From positions 434,001 to 498,000 of the forward strand of contig MCFH01000002.1 in assembly GCA_002104945.1 (NCBI GenBank): DNA of 64,000 nt, in the 5' to 3' direction. How positions within the stretch are numbered: position 1 is the first letter of the stretch; each line of letters begins with the position of its first letter. The DNA is from Piromyces finnis (Eukaryota > Neocallimastigomycota > Neocallimastigomycetes > Neocallimastigales > Neocallimastigaceae). The notes beneath the pieces are model-generated. The model had not been told where the DNA came from. It saw only the letters and a list, made by a program, of their open reading frames with translations, and searched no databases. Position numbers and translations under genes: made by a program. Below, piece by piece: positions 39,819 through 54,200 of this stretch.

Positions 39819-39983
39819 TTGATTAATTTTTTATTTCTCATTTTCCCTATAAAAATATTTTTTCTTTAATTTCTATATACATTAGTATTAAATATAGAAA
39901 AGCTCAAATAAACAATGATAAAAATAATAATAAAAATGAAAACAAATAAAACAGAATTATTGATACAAAATTAAAATTTATTA
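38712..39983. other. Intergenic region between convergent genes
   Basis: AT-rich DNA with A20-A25 and T20-plus runs and a purine-rich (GAAA)n stretch at 39150-39186. No gene. It should contain the 3' UTRs of the orphan gene and of VPS8. Confidence 0.65.
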
Positions 39984-41004
39984 TTATATGGGTTCTTTTC
40001 CTTTATTCTTTTTGGAAAATATTAATTCATCTTCCGGTAAACATTGGCTGGTATCATCCGAATAGATTAAAGAGGAGACATTAGCCGTCGGTGAACTTAA
40101 TAATACTGCTGATATTGGAGAAGTTGTTGAAATGGATGATACTTTTGAAATAGGTGAGGTCAATTGATCTTGGGAAATAGGTATTTGAGAAGTATGATGG
40201 GTAGAAGGTAAAATGAAATTTGTACTTGGAGGAGTGGTTGGAGGAGCTAATTTTAATTTATAGGTATCATTTTTTTTATTGGTATCTAACAAGGAAAAAA
40301 TATAATTTGGATGAGTAGTAAGACGTTGTTGGGTTGGAGATATGGATGAATTTGAATGGGGAGTTTTCTTTGAATTAGAAAGATGATTCGAATAAAAAAT
40401 TGGAGTTGATTTCATTTTTGTTATGAGGGTTGGTGTGATACTACCACTCTCGTTTGATATAAAGGACGTTTTAGTTGGGGATTGTACTAATTTTGATGAA
40501 CTAGCTTCATCCCCTAGAATAGCTCCTTCTTTTCTATTATAATCATTATTCTCTTGATAATCCATTGATTTGAAAGTAGATGGTAACGTTTTATTTCTTA
40601 TTTTATTTATTCTTTCTGAATTAGATCCCACTTCCGAATGGTTTGAATTTTGATTTCCATTGATTTGATAATATTCAATCTCTGATAAAATTTCATACTT
40701 TATAAAAAAAATTAAATAAATAAACAGAAATGATGAATGATTTATTAAAAAAAAAAAAATAAATTATTGGGTTTATAATGATGCCGATAATGATTATAAT
40801 TAATTATAATTACCTTGGAAACAGAGTTTGTTAATTGTTCAAATTGATCTAATGATGTAATTTGTTGTTCCTTATTATTCGTTGTTAGTGCCTATCATGA
40901 ATAAATAAAAGTAATGATTAATATTTAATATATTTTTATATTTTTAAATAAATGATCTTTTATTATTATTATTATTATTATTAACAATAAGAGAAAAGAG
41001 AGGG

Positions 41005-41046
<42 letters not shown>

Positions 41047-44000
41047 TTTTTCTTTGGAGTTTTTATCTGAAGAGGTGGAGGACGAGGTTTTGAATTATTG
41101 GTAAATGAAGCTTTGGTGGATTTGTCAGATAAATCTTCATTTAATTTTTCTTTGTTGATATGTTTTGGTAAGGTCCCTAACTTTCCTTTGGTTTGTTTAT
41201 GAAATTGTTCTTCCAAAGTCATAGATGGTGAAGTAGGTGAAGTTGTACCTTGAATCCTTTCAGGTAAACCATTATAAGGAATAGAAAGTGGTAGGTAGGG
41301 TTCTACCTTTTTATATGATATTGTTTTAGTTTTTCGTTTAATTATTTGAGGATAAATTGATTTTTGAGAGGAATCATCATTATCACAAATTGGACAAATT
41401 TTTAACCAAAAAGATGATTTTTCATATACTCCTAAACTACTATAGTTAAAACTACCTCGACTAGATTGACTATGGCATATTTCTTGGTCATAAGAAGTAA
41501 AAGAGGTAAAGGAAACATTATTACTGTTTTTATTTTCTTCATTGTATTGTTTTTGATATTTGGAATAAAGTTTACTAAAGAAATTTGGATGATTTATAAT
41601 ATAATCATAAATACAACATTTATGGAAAAGATGTCCACAAAAGAAATAAACTACGGAGTCATCCTGTTTTATTATAATTCCTTTAGCCATGAATTGATGA
41701 TATGCTTGTTTTTCTTTAGAAACAGTGTCATTATCCTCACATCCACTATTAAAACTATCTTTTGCTTCTGGACTTTTGGAACTAATAGGAGATAGAGAGG
41801 AAATGGAAGTATTACTTGAAATAGAAGAAGGGGATGTTAAGGAAGTGATCAACTTTTTATGACAAAGATGACAATGACGACAATCCATTCTAATGGCTTT
41901 ATGAAGATCTTGATTTAAGAAATAGGTATTTTGTGCTATATCCTCCATAGTAATTTTATTGACTGATTGAAGAAGGTTATATTCAAAATTATACATTTCA
42001 ATAACTAAAAGAATAATTTCTTTATATTCTCCATATTTCGAATAATCCTTTTTATCTTCAGATATTAGTTTTACTACTAGTTTTGGGAATGAAATAAAGC
42101 CAATCATACTATTTAAAATAGTTTTAATATAGAATTGAAGGGTATTAGATAAATTAATATCTTTCCATATATCTATAATAATATTCTTATTGACTTTATT
42201 TTTGTTATTTATATCATCATTATCTTTATCATCACACATTTCTGATGTTATAAGAATGTTGCTTTCATTATTTACACTACCCTCACTTTCACGCTTAATA
42301 TTAGTGTCAATAACTTCAGTATTGATTTCATTTGTATTGTCATTAATTATTGAATTCTCGTCATTTTTATTTTCAAAAAATTTCTCTTTATCACAAAATT
42401 GTATTTGATTTTCTTTAGCCTTTTTACTGAAGCGTAAAGTTTTTTTATTTGATTTTTCACGTAATGTGGATTCCATTTTTTTAATCTCTTTTATTATTGG
42501 TGAGGTTTCATCAATGACATACTTTTTGAATTCACAATAAGGTTTTACAAATGTTATAAAAAGCTTATACCAAAGATCTTTACTATTAAAAGATTTTTTT
42601 GCTCCTTTTCTCATATCTGTAGTGACTTTATCATCCTGATATATCGATTCTGAACGTCTGCAAAGATCAATGGCCTTTTTCATTTGAATTTCAATAATTT
42701 CAAATAATGTTTTTATTTGAGGTTTTAAGCGTTCCTCTTCTATTTCACCATACACCGTATAATGAATATCATCTTTATTTAATATACTACTATCTAGTTT
42801 TTTTATTAATTCATTAATTTTGTCAAATTGTTCTTGTATATAATCAAGGAAACAATCCAAAGCTTTATTTATATTACCACATTTTTCCATAATCCAAGCA
42901 CTGGAGTCAACAACATTATACCGACGACAAATTTCACTTATCTTTTCTGTAGAATAAAAGTAAGATTTATAGGTTTCATCAATAAACTTTAAATAGTCCA
43001 TAACTTGTTCTGGTTCACACTGACATATTAATTCGATATAAACTTCATTAATGTCTTGTTCAAATATAAGGAATGGTGATGTAATTTGATACTTTTTAGA
43101 AGCTCCTTCTTTTTTTTCTTCAGTTTCTGATAAGTTAGCTGTTGAAATCTTTTTATAGAATAATACACATAAAATACGATTAATTAATTCTTGAATTAAC
43201 TTATAATTTGTAGAAGAATTTTCTGTAACTAATGTAAATTCATTTTTTGAATTTCTTTTTATCTTTTTATTATTTATTTTGTTCACTTTTGGAGTAATTT
43301 CTATAATATCTGAAGAAAAAGTAACTTCTTTTGGTTGAAAATTAATAACATTATTGCTACCATTAATCAACTTATTTTCTAAAACTTCAATGGCTAAATT
43401 TCCGGATGGTGTAATTTCAATGGTTGGACCGAGAGTGAATATTAATTGAAGAATACTTTTTAAAAAGCGATACTTTAAATCATTAGAAATTAATGATTGA
43501 TAAATAGATAACCATGAATTTGGTGAGAAAAGTAATATTATAACATAAGCTAAGCGATTACAATCAATTTTTAATAAATCTTCAACATTTTCGGTAATAG
43601 TGTTTTTAATGTCATTTAATTGATCGGTAGTTAAATGAGAATAATTAATAATATCGGGATTTGAGCTATTAATGATTATATCTAATTCAGAGTTATTATT
43701 AGAAAATGATGTATAACTTGTAGAAAGGTGAAGAATTTCAAATATGCATTGATATACATCTTTTTGACGATACCTATCAAATAAATAACATTCAATAATT
43801 TTTGAAAAATTCCTTTTTCTAATATAAATATTTTCACATAGTTTATAGTATTTCGCTTTTCTATATTTTTTAATTAGCTTTTCCTTACTTTCAGGAGGAT
43901 TATAAATAGTAAGAATGGATTGTATAGAATGTTGACGAATATCTCTAGATTCCCACACTGTTAATCCTAAGGAATTTACAAATAATGTGGAATTGATTAA

Positions 44001-47000
44001 ATCATCTGTTGAAATTCGTTTTTCGTTATAGAATTTAATATAATATTCATCTTCTTTATAATCCAATAAGAAATTATATATTTTTTCCAAAATATTATCT
44101 TCAAGATAAATAAAAGTTGAAAATTTTGAAATCATGCGACAAATAAATTCATAAAACTGTAATTTTTCATAATTTGAAAATTCATCGTAATTATCAATAA
44201 TATCAAATAAGATGTGAATAATGTACTGATAATTTACTTTCTTCAAACTTTTATCTGCATCATCAAAATCAACATAATCTATATCATTATTGTTCATAAA
44301 TTTATTAGTTTCATTTATAAGTGATGTATCCTTATCAATTTTTAAATACCCTGGATCAAGTATAATTTCTTCATTCATTGAAGCATCTTCAAACGCTGCA
44401 CCTAATACTTTCAACATTTCAGCAGTATTTCTCTTAAAAAGTTCTTTTAAATATGGATATGGAGATATGCCAATAATAATTTCTTTAAACTCTTTTTTAT
44501 ATTGCCATTTAATATAATTTTTGGAAAATAAAAAATTATAACATTGAATCTTTGCTTCTTTAGCATTATCTAAATTAGGTAAACCAAATGGGAATGATTT
44601 TCCACTTAATGAATATGCTAAAAATACATATAACATATATTCCACATCATTTTTCTTTTTATTGTATATCTTTTTAATATTTGTTACTTCTTCTTCATTA
44701 TCTTTATTTATAAATGTATCTATAATTTTAACACTTTTCTCTTTAGATTTTTTATTAACATCACCTTCAGATTTTGATCTCAAATTATCTTTACTATTTT
44801 GTAATTTTAAGTTAGTTTTAATATAATCAATATCATTTTCTGAACGAGTTTTTAATTTAACAAAATTATTGTTGGTATCAACATTCATCATTTGATTTAA
44901 ATCATCATATTTCTCAGATTGGTTTATTTCTTTTTCTTCTATTAAATCCATTAAAATGTCAATTATTGGTGAAATAAAATCTTTTAAAACATGGGAATAT
45001 ATATAAATAAGACCTTTATATAATTTTTTATCTCTAAAAATTTTTATTAAATTATCAATATTAAGAAGTTGAGGATCAATTAATATGATACATTCTTCAA
45101 GGCGTGAGTACCACTTCTTTTCATAAAAATAATTAATAAATGCTTCACTGATTGATGGATTTAAATTATCTTCGGTATATAATTTATCAATTTTATGATT
45201 TAATATATAAATTTCCAAAGTTTCAAAGAATATATCTTGTAAATGACATTCAGAAAACTTATCATAAATATGACCATATAATAAATCAAAACGACCGATA
45301 GTAATACAAACTTCAAAACATATATGTGAAAGATGTTGATATACTGCTTTATCACTCATTTCTGGATTAATGTATTCATAGTCCACTGGAACTACTAATG
45401 TCATGTTCACATAAGAAACCAACAATTTTTCAATATATTCACCAGTATCTATCATTCTTCTTTCATTATCTGTTGGTAAATTCATAACAGCATGCCTACT
45501 ATTATTTTTATAGAAGTCAATTGCTATTGATATTGCTTCAACAATATTACCTGAACGAATTAATGCAGATATTCTTTCTTCCCATGAAAATAAGGAAACT
45601 ATGTAGAATTTAGTTCGACACTATTTAAATTAATAAAAAAATAAATTTATTAACAAATAAATGCATGTATAAATATTTTGTTGATAATTATTCTATTACC
45701 AAAATACATAATCTTCCTTTAAAGGATTGAACACTATGTTGATATGTTATTGCTTCAGATTGTAATTTTGATGAATCTATATTAATACTTTGACATAATA
45801 TCTGTTTTCTACAAACATCTGATTTTTCAATAGAATTCATTAATAGAACATCAAAAATAATAAGATTTTCTTGATTATCCATTAATACAATATACTATTA
45901 TATATAAATATATATATATATATATATAATTTATAGTGAAATAATTCAATATATTGTTATAATGAATTTTCCCATTAAATTAAATAATATTGCTTTATTA
46001 ACACATTATATAATTTATATGATATTAATTTATTAAATTTACCTGAGAGTTCAACCACCTTATAAGTGTGATATTATGCTTAGCCTTCCAATTACCAACA
46101 TTAATAAATTGAAAACTGAATTTATTTTTATATTTTCTATGTTTTGATATACGAACAATTGTTAAGTTATTATTATACGAATATGCTAATAGTGGATCAT
46201 TTACTATTATTAAAATTTAAATAACAATAAAATTAAATATATATATTTAATTTAGTTAGTATAAATAATTTTTAAAGAATTATCAAAATGACATATAAAA
46301 TCTTCATATAATATACCTTTTATACTATTATTTGATACTTTTTCTGTTTTTAAGGCAGGATACCAAGATAAGCATGAGTATGTAACAGGCTCAAAATCGT
46401 TTTCATTATCAAGAACAGAATTTTTATTCCATTTATAACAATATTGAACATTCATTTCTGGTTTCATACTAAATACAGTTATCTTAAATTTACAAGAATG
46501 AAAATGATAAATATTTTAATTTAGAATATTTATATATAAAAATGATAAATATATATATATTAATATATTTACTGCATCTGTTGTACTAAAAGCTACTATA
46601 TTAGTATCTTCTATTGGATGTTTTGCATTTCCTTTTGTTAAAACTGAAAGTGAAAGTATTGGTGAAAAGTTTTGATTGATTTCTATTCCATTCTTTAATC
46701 CATATAATCTTGTTGTGTTAACATAATAAATCATTAATATTTTTTGTATCAAATGATAAAATATCATACCCTAGTATATTGACAATGATTGTATATTACA
46801 TTTTTAATTACAAAAATCATTTTACAAATTTAAGATATTTTTTAGTTAAAATAATTTACATTAATGAACATACATTATTATCAGCACTTATAATTTCAGA
46901 TGGATTTATAAAATCAATAAATGTAATAGTTGAATTTTCTTGGTGCATTTTTTTATTATTATTACTTTTATTATTAATAGGTAATATTTCTTTTATTTTA

Positions 47001-48635
47001 GTTGATTGTTCAATATCCCATATAGTAATTTTACCATTTTGATGTCCTGAAGCAACATATGCATTATCAGGTGATATAGCTATAGAAGTAACTGGTGATA
47101 TATCTATGCCTTCACTAGTAAAGCCAAACATTACTTTAAGATTTTGATTAAGATCATAAATTAAAACAGCGCCATTTGACATACCAAAAACAATATATTT
47201 TCTTATCTTTTTAATATATAAATTTTATTAAGAATATATTTAAGATATTATAATATTTTGGGGATATGATATACCTTTAGTTAATCAAAAATTTTTAATT
47301 ACATATTTATATTTAATTCTTACACAAAAAACTGTTGGCATTCCTATTTCATCCTTAATTCGCTTTGAATACAATTGTTCTGATATTGTTCTTAATTTTG
47401 TCCATTGAAACTTTAAAACAAATTGTAAATATATATAATTGAAATATGTCACTTTTAAGTTTATTTTATATAATGTTAATATAAATATATATATATATAT
47501 ATATTTACAACATCAGATGGACCAGGTGGCATAGTATTTTCTTTTTGATTTCCAAATACTTTAATGGATATATTTGAAAAGTTGGATTTTGATGGAACAA
47601 TAGGATTTGATTCAGAATTTCTTCTATATCTTGATATGCTTTTAGGAGGCACATTATAATAAGAATTCAAATTATTTCTTTTAAATGTAGGAGACGATAA
47701 AGAAGAGCATACACTTTGAGAGACATCTATCTGTTAATATTATATTTAAGAAATTTGATAATTGTTGAATTTAGAAATAAATAATATACATTATTATATT
47801 TATTTTTACATTATTATTTGTGTTTTGTATTTAGTTTATGAATACTTTCTTTAGTATAATAAATACTTAAAATGATTATTTACTGCATTACATTATTATT
47901 GTCGATAAAACTCTGAATTTTACTACTTGTTAATGATTGGATATCATTTATATATTCTTCTGGTAAATCGTTGCTTTCTTTTAAAATTTCATCTAAAGTT
48001 AAACGGTTTTCTAATAAATTGATAAATAAGTATAAATACAATTTACATTTAACATTTTTATATTTTATATATATACCTGTCTTATTAATGAATTGTTCAT
48101 ATAATTTTATTTCTAACACAATTTTCTCTATGATATTCTCTATTTTTGTTAAAATAAAAGTATAATTTGTAGTATTGTCTGAATTACTTTGTGATATTTT
48201 ATTATCTTTTTCAAAATTTAAAAGTTGTTCTTTTAATATCTCCAATTCGGATTTTTTTTCTTTTAATTTACTTGAAGAAATTTTAGGAAGCTCATTTTCT
48301 GGTACAATAATTTTATTAAATTTTGTTTCTAAACACGATATGACCTGAATAGGATCTTAATTTCAATATTATTTTAATAAGTGACATAAAAAAAAAAAAA
48401 AAATGTATTAATAAAATGATAAATAAAAAATTATTCATATTAAAATTTAAATTTCGAATTTGTAAATAAATGATTTATACATTCTTTAATTTTTTTACAA
48501 TTATATAAAACAATAATATTATTATTTCTATCTTTCTATAATATTATTTTCACTTTTTTATTAAAAAAAATTTATAACTTTCTTATTATATATATTTTGT
48601 ATTAGAATTATATCAAAATTACCTGTTTTCTCCAT
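39984..48635 (-). CDS. VPS8: Vps8, CORVET tethering-complex subunit, 13 exons, 2379 aa
   Basis: Vps8 is the Rab5-binding subunit of CORVET and tethers early endosomes. Exons (minus strand): 48635-48623, 48355-48077, 48010-47892, 47730-47509, 47410-47324, 47206-46874, 46770-46573, 46482-46317, 46203-46043, 45894-45700, 45620-41046, 40891-40814, 40697-39984; they sum to 2380 codons. Hallmarks: FQWTKLRTISEQLYSKRIKD, the WD-type propeller blade SNGAVLIYDLNQ ... VTSIAISPDNAYVASGH followed by QNGKITIWD, then VSLFSWEERISALIRSGNIV at the start of the alpha-solenoid. A C-terminal RING-like cluster follows (CRHCHLCHKK about residue 1835; FFCGHLFHKCC about 1920; CPICDND about 2000), interrupted by two long insertions. 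The tail after 2050 is Ser/Thr/Pro-rich. It is much longer than typical Vps8. The exon 8 end (46317) was chosen over a GTCATT donor. Confidence 0.92.
41010..41043. repeat. T34 (A34 on the coding strand) tract directly after a VPS8 5' splice site
   Basis: On the minus strand the intron 12 donor GT (41045-41044) is followed at once by 34 A residues. The run is intronic, although an open frame reads through it as poly-Lys. Confidence 0.85.
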
Positions 48636-49013
48636 TATTATTTTAACTAACTATTAATATTCCATTACAACTATTAAAATATAAATTTAAATTGTACTTG
48701 TATTTATAAACAACAAAATATAATTTATTATATTATAATATAATGTATATTAAGATATTAAGATATAGATATATTTATAATATTTTATGAAGAAAGATTT
48801 TATTTTATTTTCTTCTTCAGTATATTTAACTATATAATGGAATAATTGAACTTTGGTTTTCAATTTTTTTAATTTAAAATTCTGTAATAAATTTTTTAAA
48901 AAAATAACTATTAATAAAGTCACGTGTAATGATTCTTTATTCTTTAATTTTTTTTTTTTTTTTTCTTATTTCTTTTTTCTAAAAAACAATTAAATATCAA
49001 TATATAGTATAAA
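48636..49013. promoter_or_regulatory. Divergent VPS8/NUP42 upstream region
   Basis: 378 bp between two start codons in opposite orientation. It is AT-rich with a T-rich stretch at 48946-48980 and a single GTCACGTG E-box-like element at 48919-48926, the only GC-containing motif of note. It should hold both promoters; a bidirectional promoter is inferred from geometry alone. Confidence 0.55.
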
Positions 49014-50509
49014 ATGGTTATTTGTCAATATTTTTTAAATGGAAATTGTCGTTTCGGCAATAATTGTAGAAATGAACATGTATACCCAAACTCTAATAAC
49101 TCCTCCTTTCGGAATAGTAATTATTAAAATATAAAATTCAAAATTTTATAAATACATAGTAGAAAATTTTAATTCTGTTGTTGCTAATTTTAAAATTGGA
49201 TTCTTTATTAATAGATAATTATAAAAATAAAAATATGCAAGAATCTATAAAAATGTAATATAATATAATTTAATACATTATTAAGTGATAAAAAATACAT
49301 TTATTTATGCATTTAATACATTTTAATACTAATATTAAATAATAAATTATAAGATTAAATTCAGATTTAAATTATGAAAGACCAAAATGGCCTTTCTCTT
49401 CATATATAACAAATAATGGTGGAAGAATTTTATTAGAAAATTTTGATGTATCTCCTGAAGAACTTCGTTATAAATTTTATGTATCTCAAAAAACAGGCCA
49501 AATACAACAATACGTAATAATTAATATACTAAAGTAATAATACGAAAGTTATTTCAAATATTAATGAAATAATATATATATTTTTTTATATCTTGTTCAA
49601 TAATCAATAATAAAGAATATGTATCAACAAGAGTTAAATCAAAAAATAAATAGTGCAATACAGAATATTCTTAATAATCCAGAAAAAGCATTACAAGGTA
49701 ATCTTCAACCAGCAAATGCATTTAGTCAAAGTTCATTTGGTAATTCATCATCAGCCTTTGGTTCAACAGGCTTTGGTAATAATACAACATCAGCTTTTGG
49801 TTCAACAGGATTTGGTAATAAAACTACAAGCGCATTTGGAAATAATACAACATCAACCTTTGGTTCAACAGGCTTTGGTAATAAAACTACAAGCGCATTT
49901 GGAAATAATACAACATCAGCTTTTGGTTCAACAGGTTTTGGAACTAACAATAATGTAAGTGCATTTGGTAATAAAACAACAACAGCACCAGCTTTTGGAT
50001 CAACAGGATTTGGAGCAAACAATACTGTAAGTGCATTTGGCAGTAAAACAACAACAGTACCAGCTTTTGGATCAACAGGATTTGGAACAAACAATACTGT
50101 AAGCGTATTTGGCAGTAAAACAACAACAGCACCAGCTTTTGGATCAACAGGATTTGGAACAAATAACACAAGTGCATTTGGTTCAACTGGCACTGGAAAT
50201 AATACAAATTCAGCTTTTGGTAATAATAATATAAATTCAACATTTGGTAATAATAATACAAATTCAGCTTTTAATAGTAATACTACTTCATCAGTATTTG
50301 GAAATAACTCAGTGACTGCCTTTGGTAATAATGCATTTGGACAAAGCAATAGCATTGGAAATTCAGCATTTTCTTCAAATGGAAATTCTAATGCTTTGTA
50401 CTATGGAGATGAAAAGCAATTATCGCAAGAACAAATTAAAAGTTATGAAAATTCTGATTTTTCTTTTAAGACAATTCCCGAAATACCACCACCACAAAAA
50501 TATTGTTAA
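49014..50509 (+). CDS. NUP42: FG-nucleoporin Nup42/NUPL2-like, 381 aa, 3 exons
   Basis: Cytoplasmic-face nucleoporin that binds Gle1 and helps Dbp5-driven mRNA export. Exons 49014-49116, 49365-49513 and 49616-50509 join in frame. Residues 4-22 form a CCCH zinc finger (C-x7-C-x5-C-x3-H; ICQYFLNGNCRFGNNCRNEH), as in NUPL2. Next come a PKWPFSSY block and SPEELRYKFY. From about residue 125 there is a long SAFGSTGFG-type FG repeat domain rich in Asn/Thr. The extreme C-terminus (LSQEQIKSYENSDFSFKTIP, then EIPPP) matches the Gle1-binding tail of the family. The zinc finger, FG repeats and tail together make the call firm. A 209-aa minus-strand frame over the FG repeats is a shadow. Confidence 0.93.
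49763..50180 (+). repeat. Tandem FG-coding DNA repeat within NUP42
   Basis: Units encoding TTSAFGSTGFGNK or close variants recur with near-identical DNA (GGTTCAACAGG(A/C)TTTGG repeats). The near-identity at silent positions points to recent expansion by unequal exchange or slippage, not ancient divergence of the units. Confidence 0.85.
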
Positions 50510-51205
50510 TTCAATTTTTAAATTTTAGTTTATTATCTATTAATATCGATAAATTTTAATATATAAATCAAAGAAATAGAAATAAAGTCTTATTGTAAAT
50601 ATTATTTTTAATATTTTATATTTATGAATAAAATATTTTATTTTATTACAATAGAAATAAATAAAATAAAATAAAAAAAACTATCACTTCATTTTTTTTT
50701 TTTTTTTTAAGAGTATATCATATTGATAATAATTATCATATAGCAGTATATAAAAATAAATATGTATTAATTCTTAGATTTATTAATAATTAATAAAATA
50801 TTTAATAATTAATAAAATTTTTAAATATTTTTTAATTAAAATTATTTTTTTTTTAATACTTACTATAAATTTTTAAAAAAATATCGAAACTGATTGGTAA
50901 ATATTTGATTAGCCTATAAAAAATACTACAATTTATGTTTTTTTTTTTAAATATATCAATTTTTAAAAATTAAAATATTTTATAGAAGTTAAAAGCAAAA
51001 ATATATTTACTTTAAATTATTGATATAGACATTTATTTTTATTTAAATTATTATAAAGAAAATTATAGAAAATTTATTAGATTAATACATATTTAAAAGT
51101 AAGCATCATTAAAATATGATATATTTATAGAATAAAAAAATATAATTATTATCTATTACTAATTAATTTTAATGCAAATAAATATAGATATACATAATAG
51201 TTAAA
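50510..51205. other. Intergenic region NUP42-importin
   Basis: AT-rich, tandem arrangement, with a T18 run at about 50692-50709. It should contain the NUP42 3' UTR and the importin promoter. Nothing else recognised. Confidence 0.6.
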
Positions 51206-54200
51206 ATGGATAAGAATTCATTAAGTCAATTATTTAATGCAACTTTAAGTCAAGACCAAAACATTCGTATGAAAGTTGAATTGGCTTTAAAAGACGTAGG
51301 ATATTAAATATATATAAATATATTGTCATACCCAAAAAATAAAATCATAAATGAGAATTAATAATTAATAATAACTATACATTTGTTATATATAAAGTAT
51401 GAAAAGCAAGAAAATTTCATGAATGTTGTTTTAACAATTATATGTTCAGAAGATGTTGATATGGGAACTAGACATGCTGGTAAAGTATTGATAAATGTTA
51501 TTAAAATTAGGATTATATAGAGAATAACTGAAATCATTATTGACTATCAAATGGATACTCTATTATATAAATAAATTATTAAAATTAATAGCTGCTATTT
51601 ATTTCAAGAATAGAATTAGAAAAGGATGGAATAATAACTCAACAAACTTCATCGGTATTTCTGAGAATGACAAAGAATTTATAAAACTAAATATTATTGA
51701 AGCCTTAAGTAAAGTTCCACAAGTCATTCGGTATATATCTTAAATTAGTATAAATAGCAATAAATTTAAATGAAAAGAAAAAATATTAATTAGTATTTTC
51801 AATATATATATTAATATTAAAATAGTACACAACTTACTTCATCAATAAACATTGTTATTTGTAACGATTGGCCAGAAAAATGGCCTCAATTAGTTCCAAG
51901 TTTAACTGCTTTATTAAGTTCTACTGAATATCAACATAATTATATTGGTGTTTTAGTTTTAAATGAAATAGTTAGAATTTACCAGTAAGTAATTTAAAAT
52001 AATAATTAATAAAAAAAATTAATGAAATTAATAAAAATAAATATATAAAACAGATTTAAAAAAGATGAAAGAGAACCACTTATTCAAGTCGTTGAACACA
52101 TTTATCCATTAACCTTAAAAATTGCTCAAAATGCAGCTAACACTGATACCTTAGAAGCTGCTGAAATTATTAAATTAATTTTCAAAATTTACTCTTCATC
52201 AATTCAAGTAATTAAAAATAATTTGGATTATAAACAATAAAATTCTATATATAATAATAGCTAATTTAATTAATATTATCCTTAAAATTTTTATTAATTC
52301 AATATTATAACAATAAAAAACATTAAAAGTGTGATTTCTTCCCATGTTTACAAAATGAAGCTTCATTAGTTCCATGGGGCACTTTATTCTTACAAATTGT
52401 TGAAAAAGATATTCCAGACGAAGTTTTACCACAAATGAAAGAAGAACGTGAAAAGTACCAATGGTGGAAAGCTAAGAAGTGGGCTTATAAGTGTTTAAAT
52501 AGAATTTTCTCAAGATATGGTAGTCCAAATTCATTAAAAGAATACAGACAATTTGCTGAAGGATTTACCCAAAACTTTGCACCAATTATTTTAAAATCCT
52601 ATTTAAAGCAAACAGAATTATTAGTTAATGGACGCTTTATTTCTTCATGGGTATTACATTTAATTGGTGACTTTTACACAGAATGGTATGAGAAAGAATA
52701 TTATTATTATTATTATTATTACAATAAATTATATATTTGTTTATATTAACATCAACACAAAATTACTATATAGTGTTAAACCAAAAGTTACTTGGCAAAT
52801 TCTTAAACCACAAGTTGAAGCTTTAACTAAATACTTTATTTTCCCACTTATGTGCTTTAATGCTGAAGAACAAGAATTATGGGAAGAAGATCCTGTTGAA
52901 TATGTTAGAAAGCGTTTTGGTAATTATTAATTATAATAAAAAATTAAATATAATTTTAATTAATATAATAAACTTTATAATATTAAATTCATTTATTATT
53001 TATTAAAAGACCCAATGGATGATTTCAAGAGTCCAGTTGCATCTGCTGCTGCTTTCCTTGTTACTTTAGTTAAAGATCGTCGTTCTCGTACTTTTATGCC
53101 AATTTTAGAATTTATCAACAGTATTATTGAAACGTTCGTATTTCATAATTAAATATAGTAATTAATAATATATTCTTATTATTAATAATAATTGTATTAA
53201 ATAAAATAATGGTGATGTTATAATAATAAAAAACAGAAACAAACAACCACAAGATATGAATGCTGCTTATCAAAAAGATGGTGCTTTAGCAATGATTGGA
53301 ATTTTATCCGATTTAACACTCCGTAAAAACTCACCAGTTAAAGACCAAATGGGTAGCTTTTTAATTAATTTATTTGATGATTTTAATAGTCAATTCCCAT
53401 TCCTTCGTGTTAGAGTATGTTAAAAATATAATATAAATTATTTTTAATATTTTACATTATAATATGTAAAATTGAATTATTAATTAATTTATAATATTTT
53501 AATATAATAGATTTGTGAATTAATAACAAAATTTGAAGATCTTGAATTAAATGATGAAGTTTGTATATAAAGTTCTATAAATATATAATATAATGATCAA
53601 CGTATTTAATATATTCAATTACATTATAATTATTATAAAATAGCAAGCTAAGCTCTCACTCCAAGGTGTTATGAACTGTATGCAAAATGAAGAATTACCA
53701 GTTAAAATTGCTTCATGTTTAGCTCTTAGTAGTTTACTCCAATACGAATCAGGTAATTGATTTGTTAATTATATATTTAATAATTTGAAAAAAGTAAAAA
53801 AAAAAAAAAAAAAAAAAAACTTATTTATAAATAAAAAATATAGTTCAAGCTGAAATAGGTCCACATATTGGTGTAATCATGCAAGAATTATTAAAGTTAT
53901 TAAATGAAATTGATATGGATACTTTAACACCATTGATGAACAGAATGGTTGAATTATTTGCTGACCAATTAGCTCCATATGCCACTCAATTATGTGAACA
54001 ATTAGTAAGTAAAATTTATTTAATATAAGTGAAAATAATAAAAGAAATAATATTTCTAATAATCTCTGAAATAATTTAGAGAGACACATTATTAAGAATG
54101 ATAGGAGAAGCTACTGTTGAAAATGCCGATGAAGATGCTGCTGGTAACAAAATTATGGCATCTATGGGTATTTTAAAGACTATCTCAACTGTTGTTTTAG

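Noticed and set aside
49726-50355. 209-aa minus-strand frame opposite NUP42
   Set aside because: Antisense shadow of the FG repeats; Leu/Pro/Val periodicity is the reverse complement of the SAFG codons.
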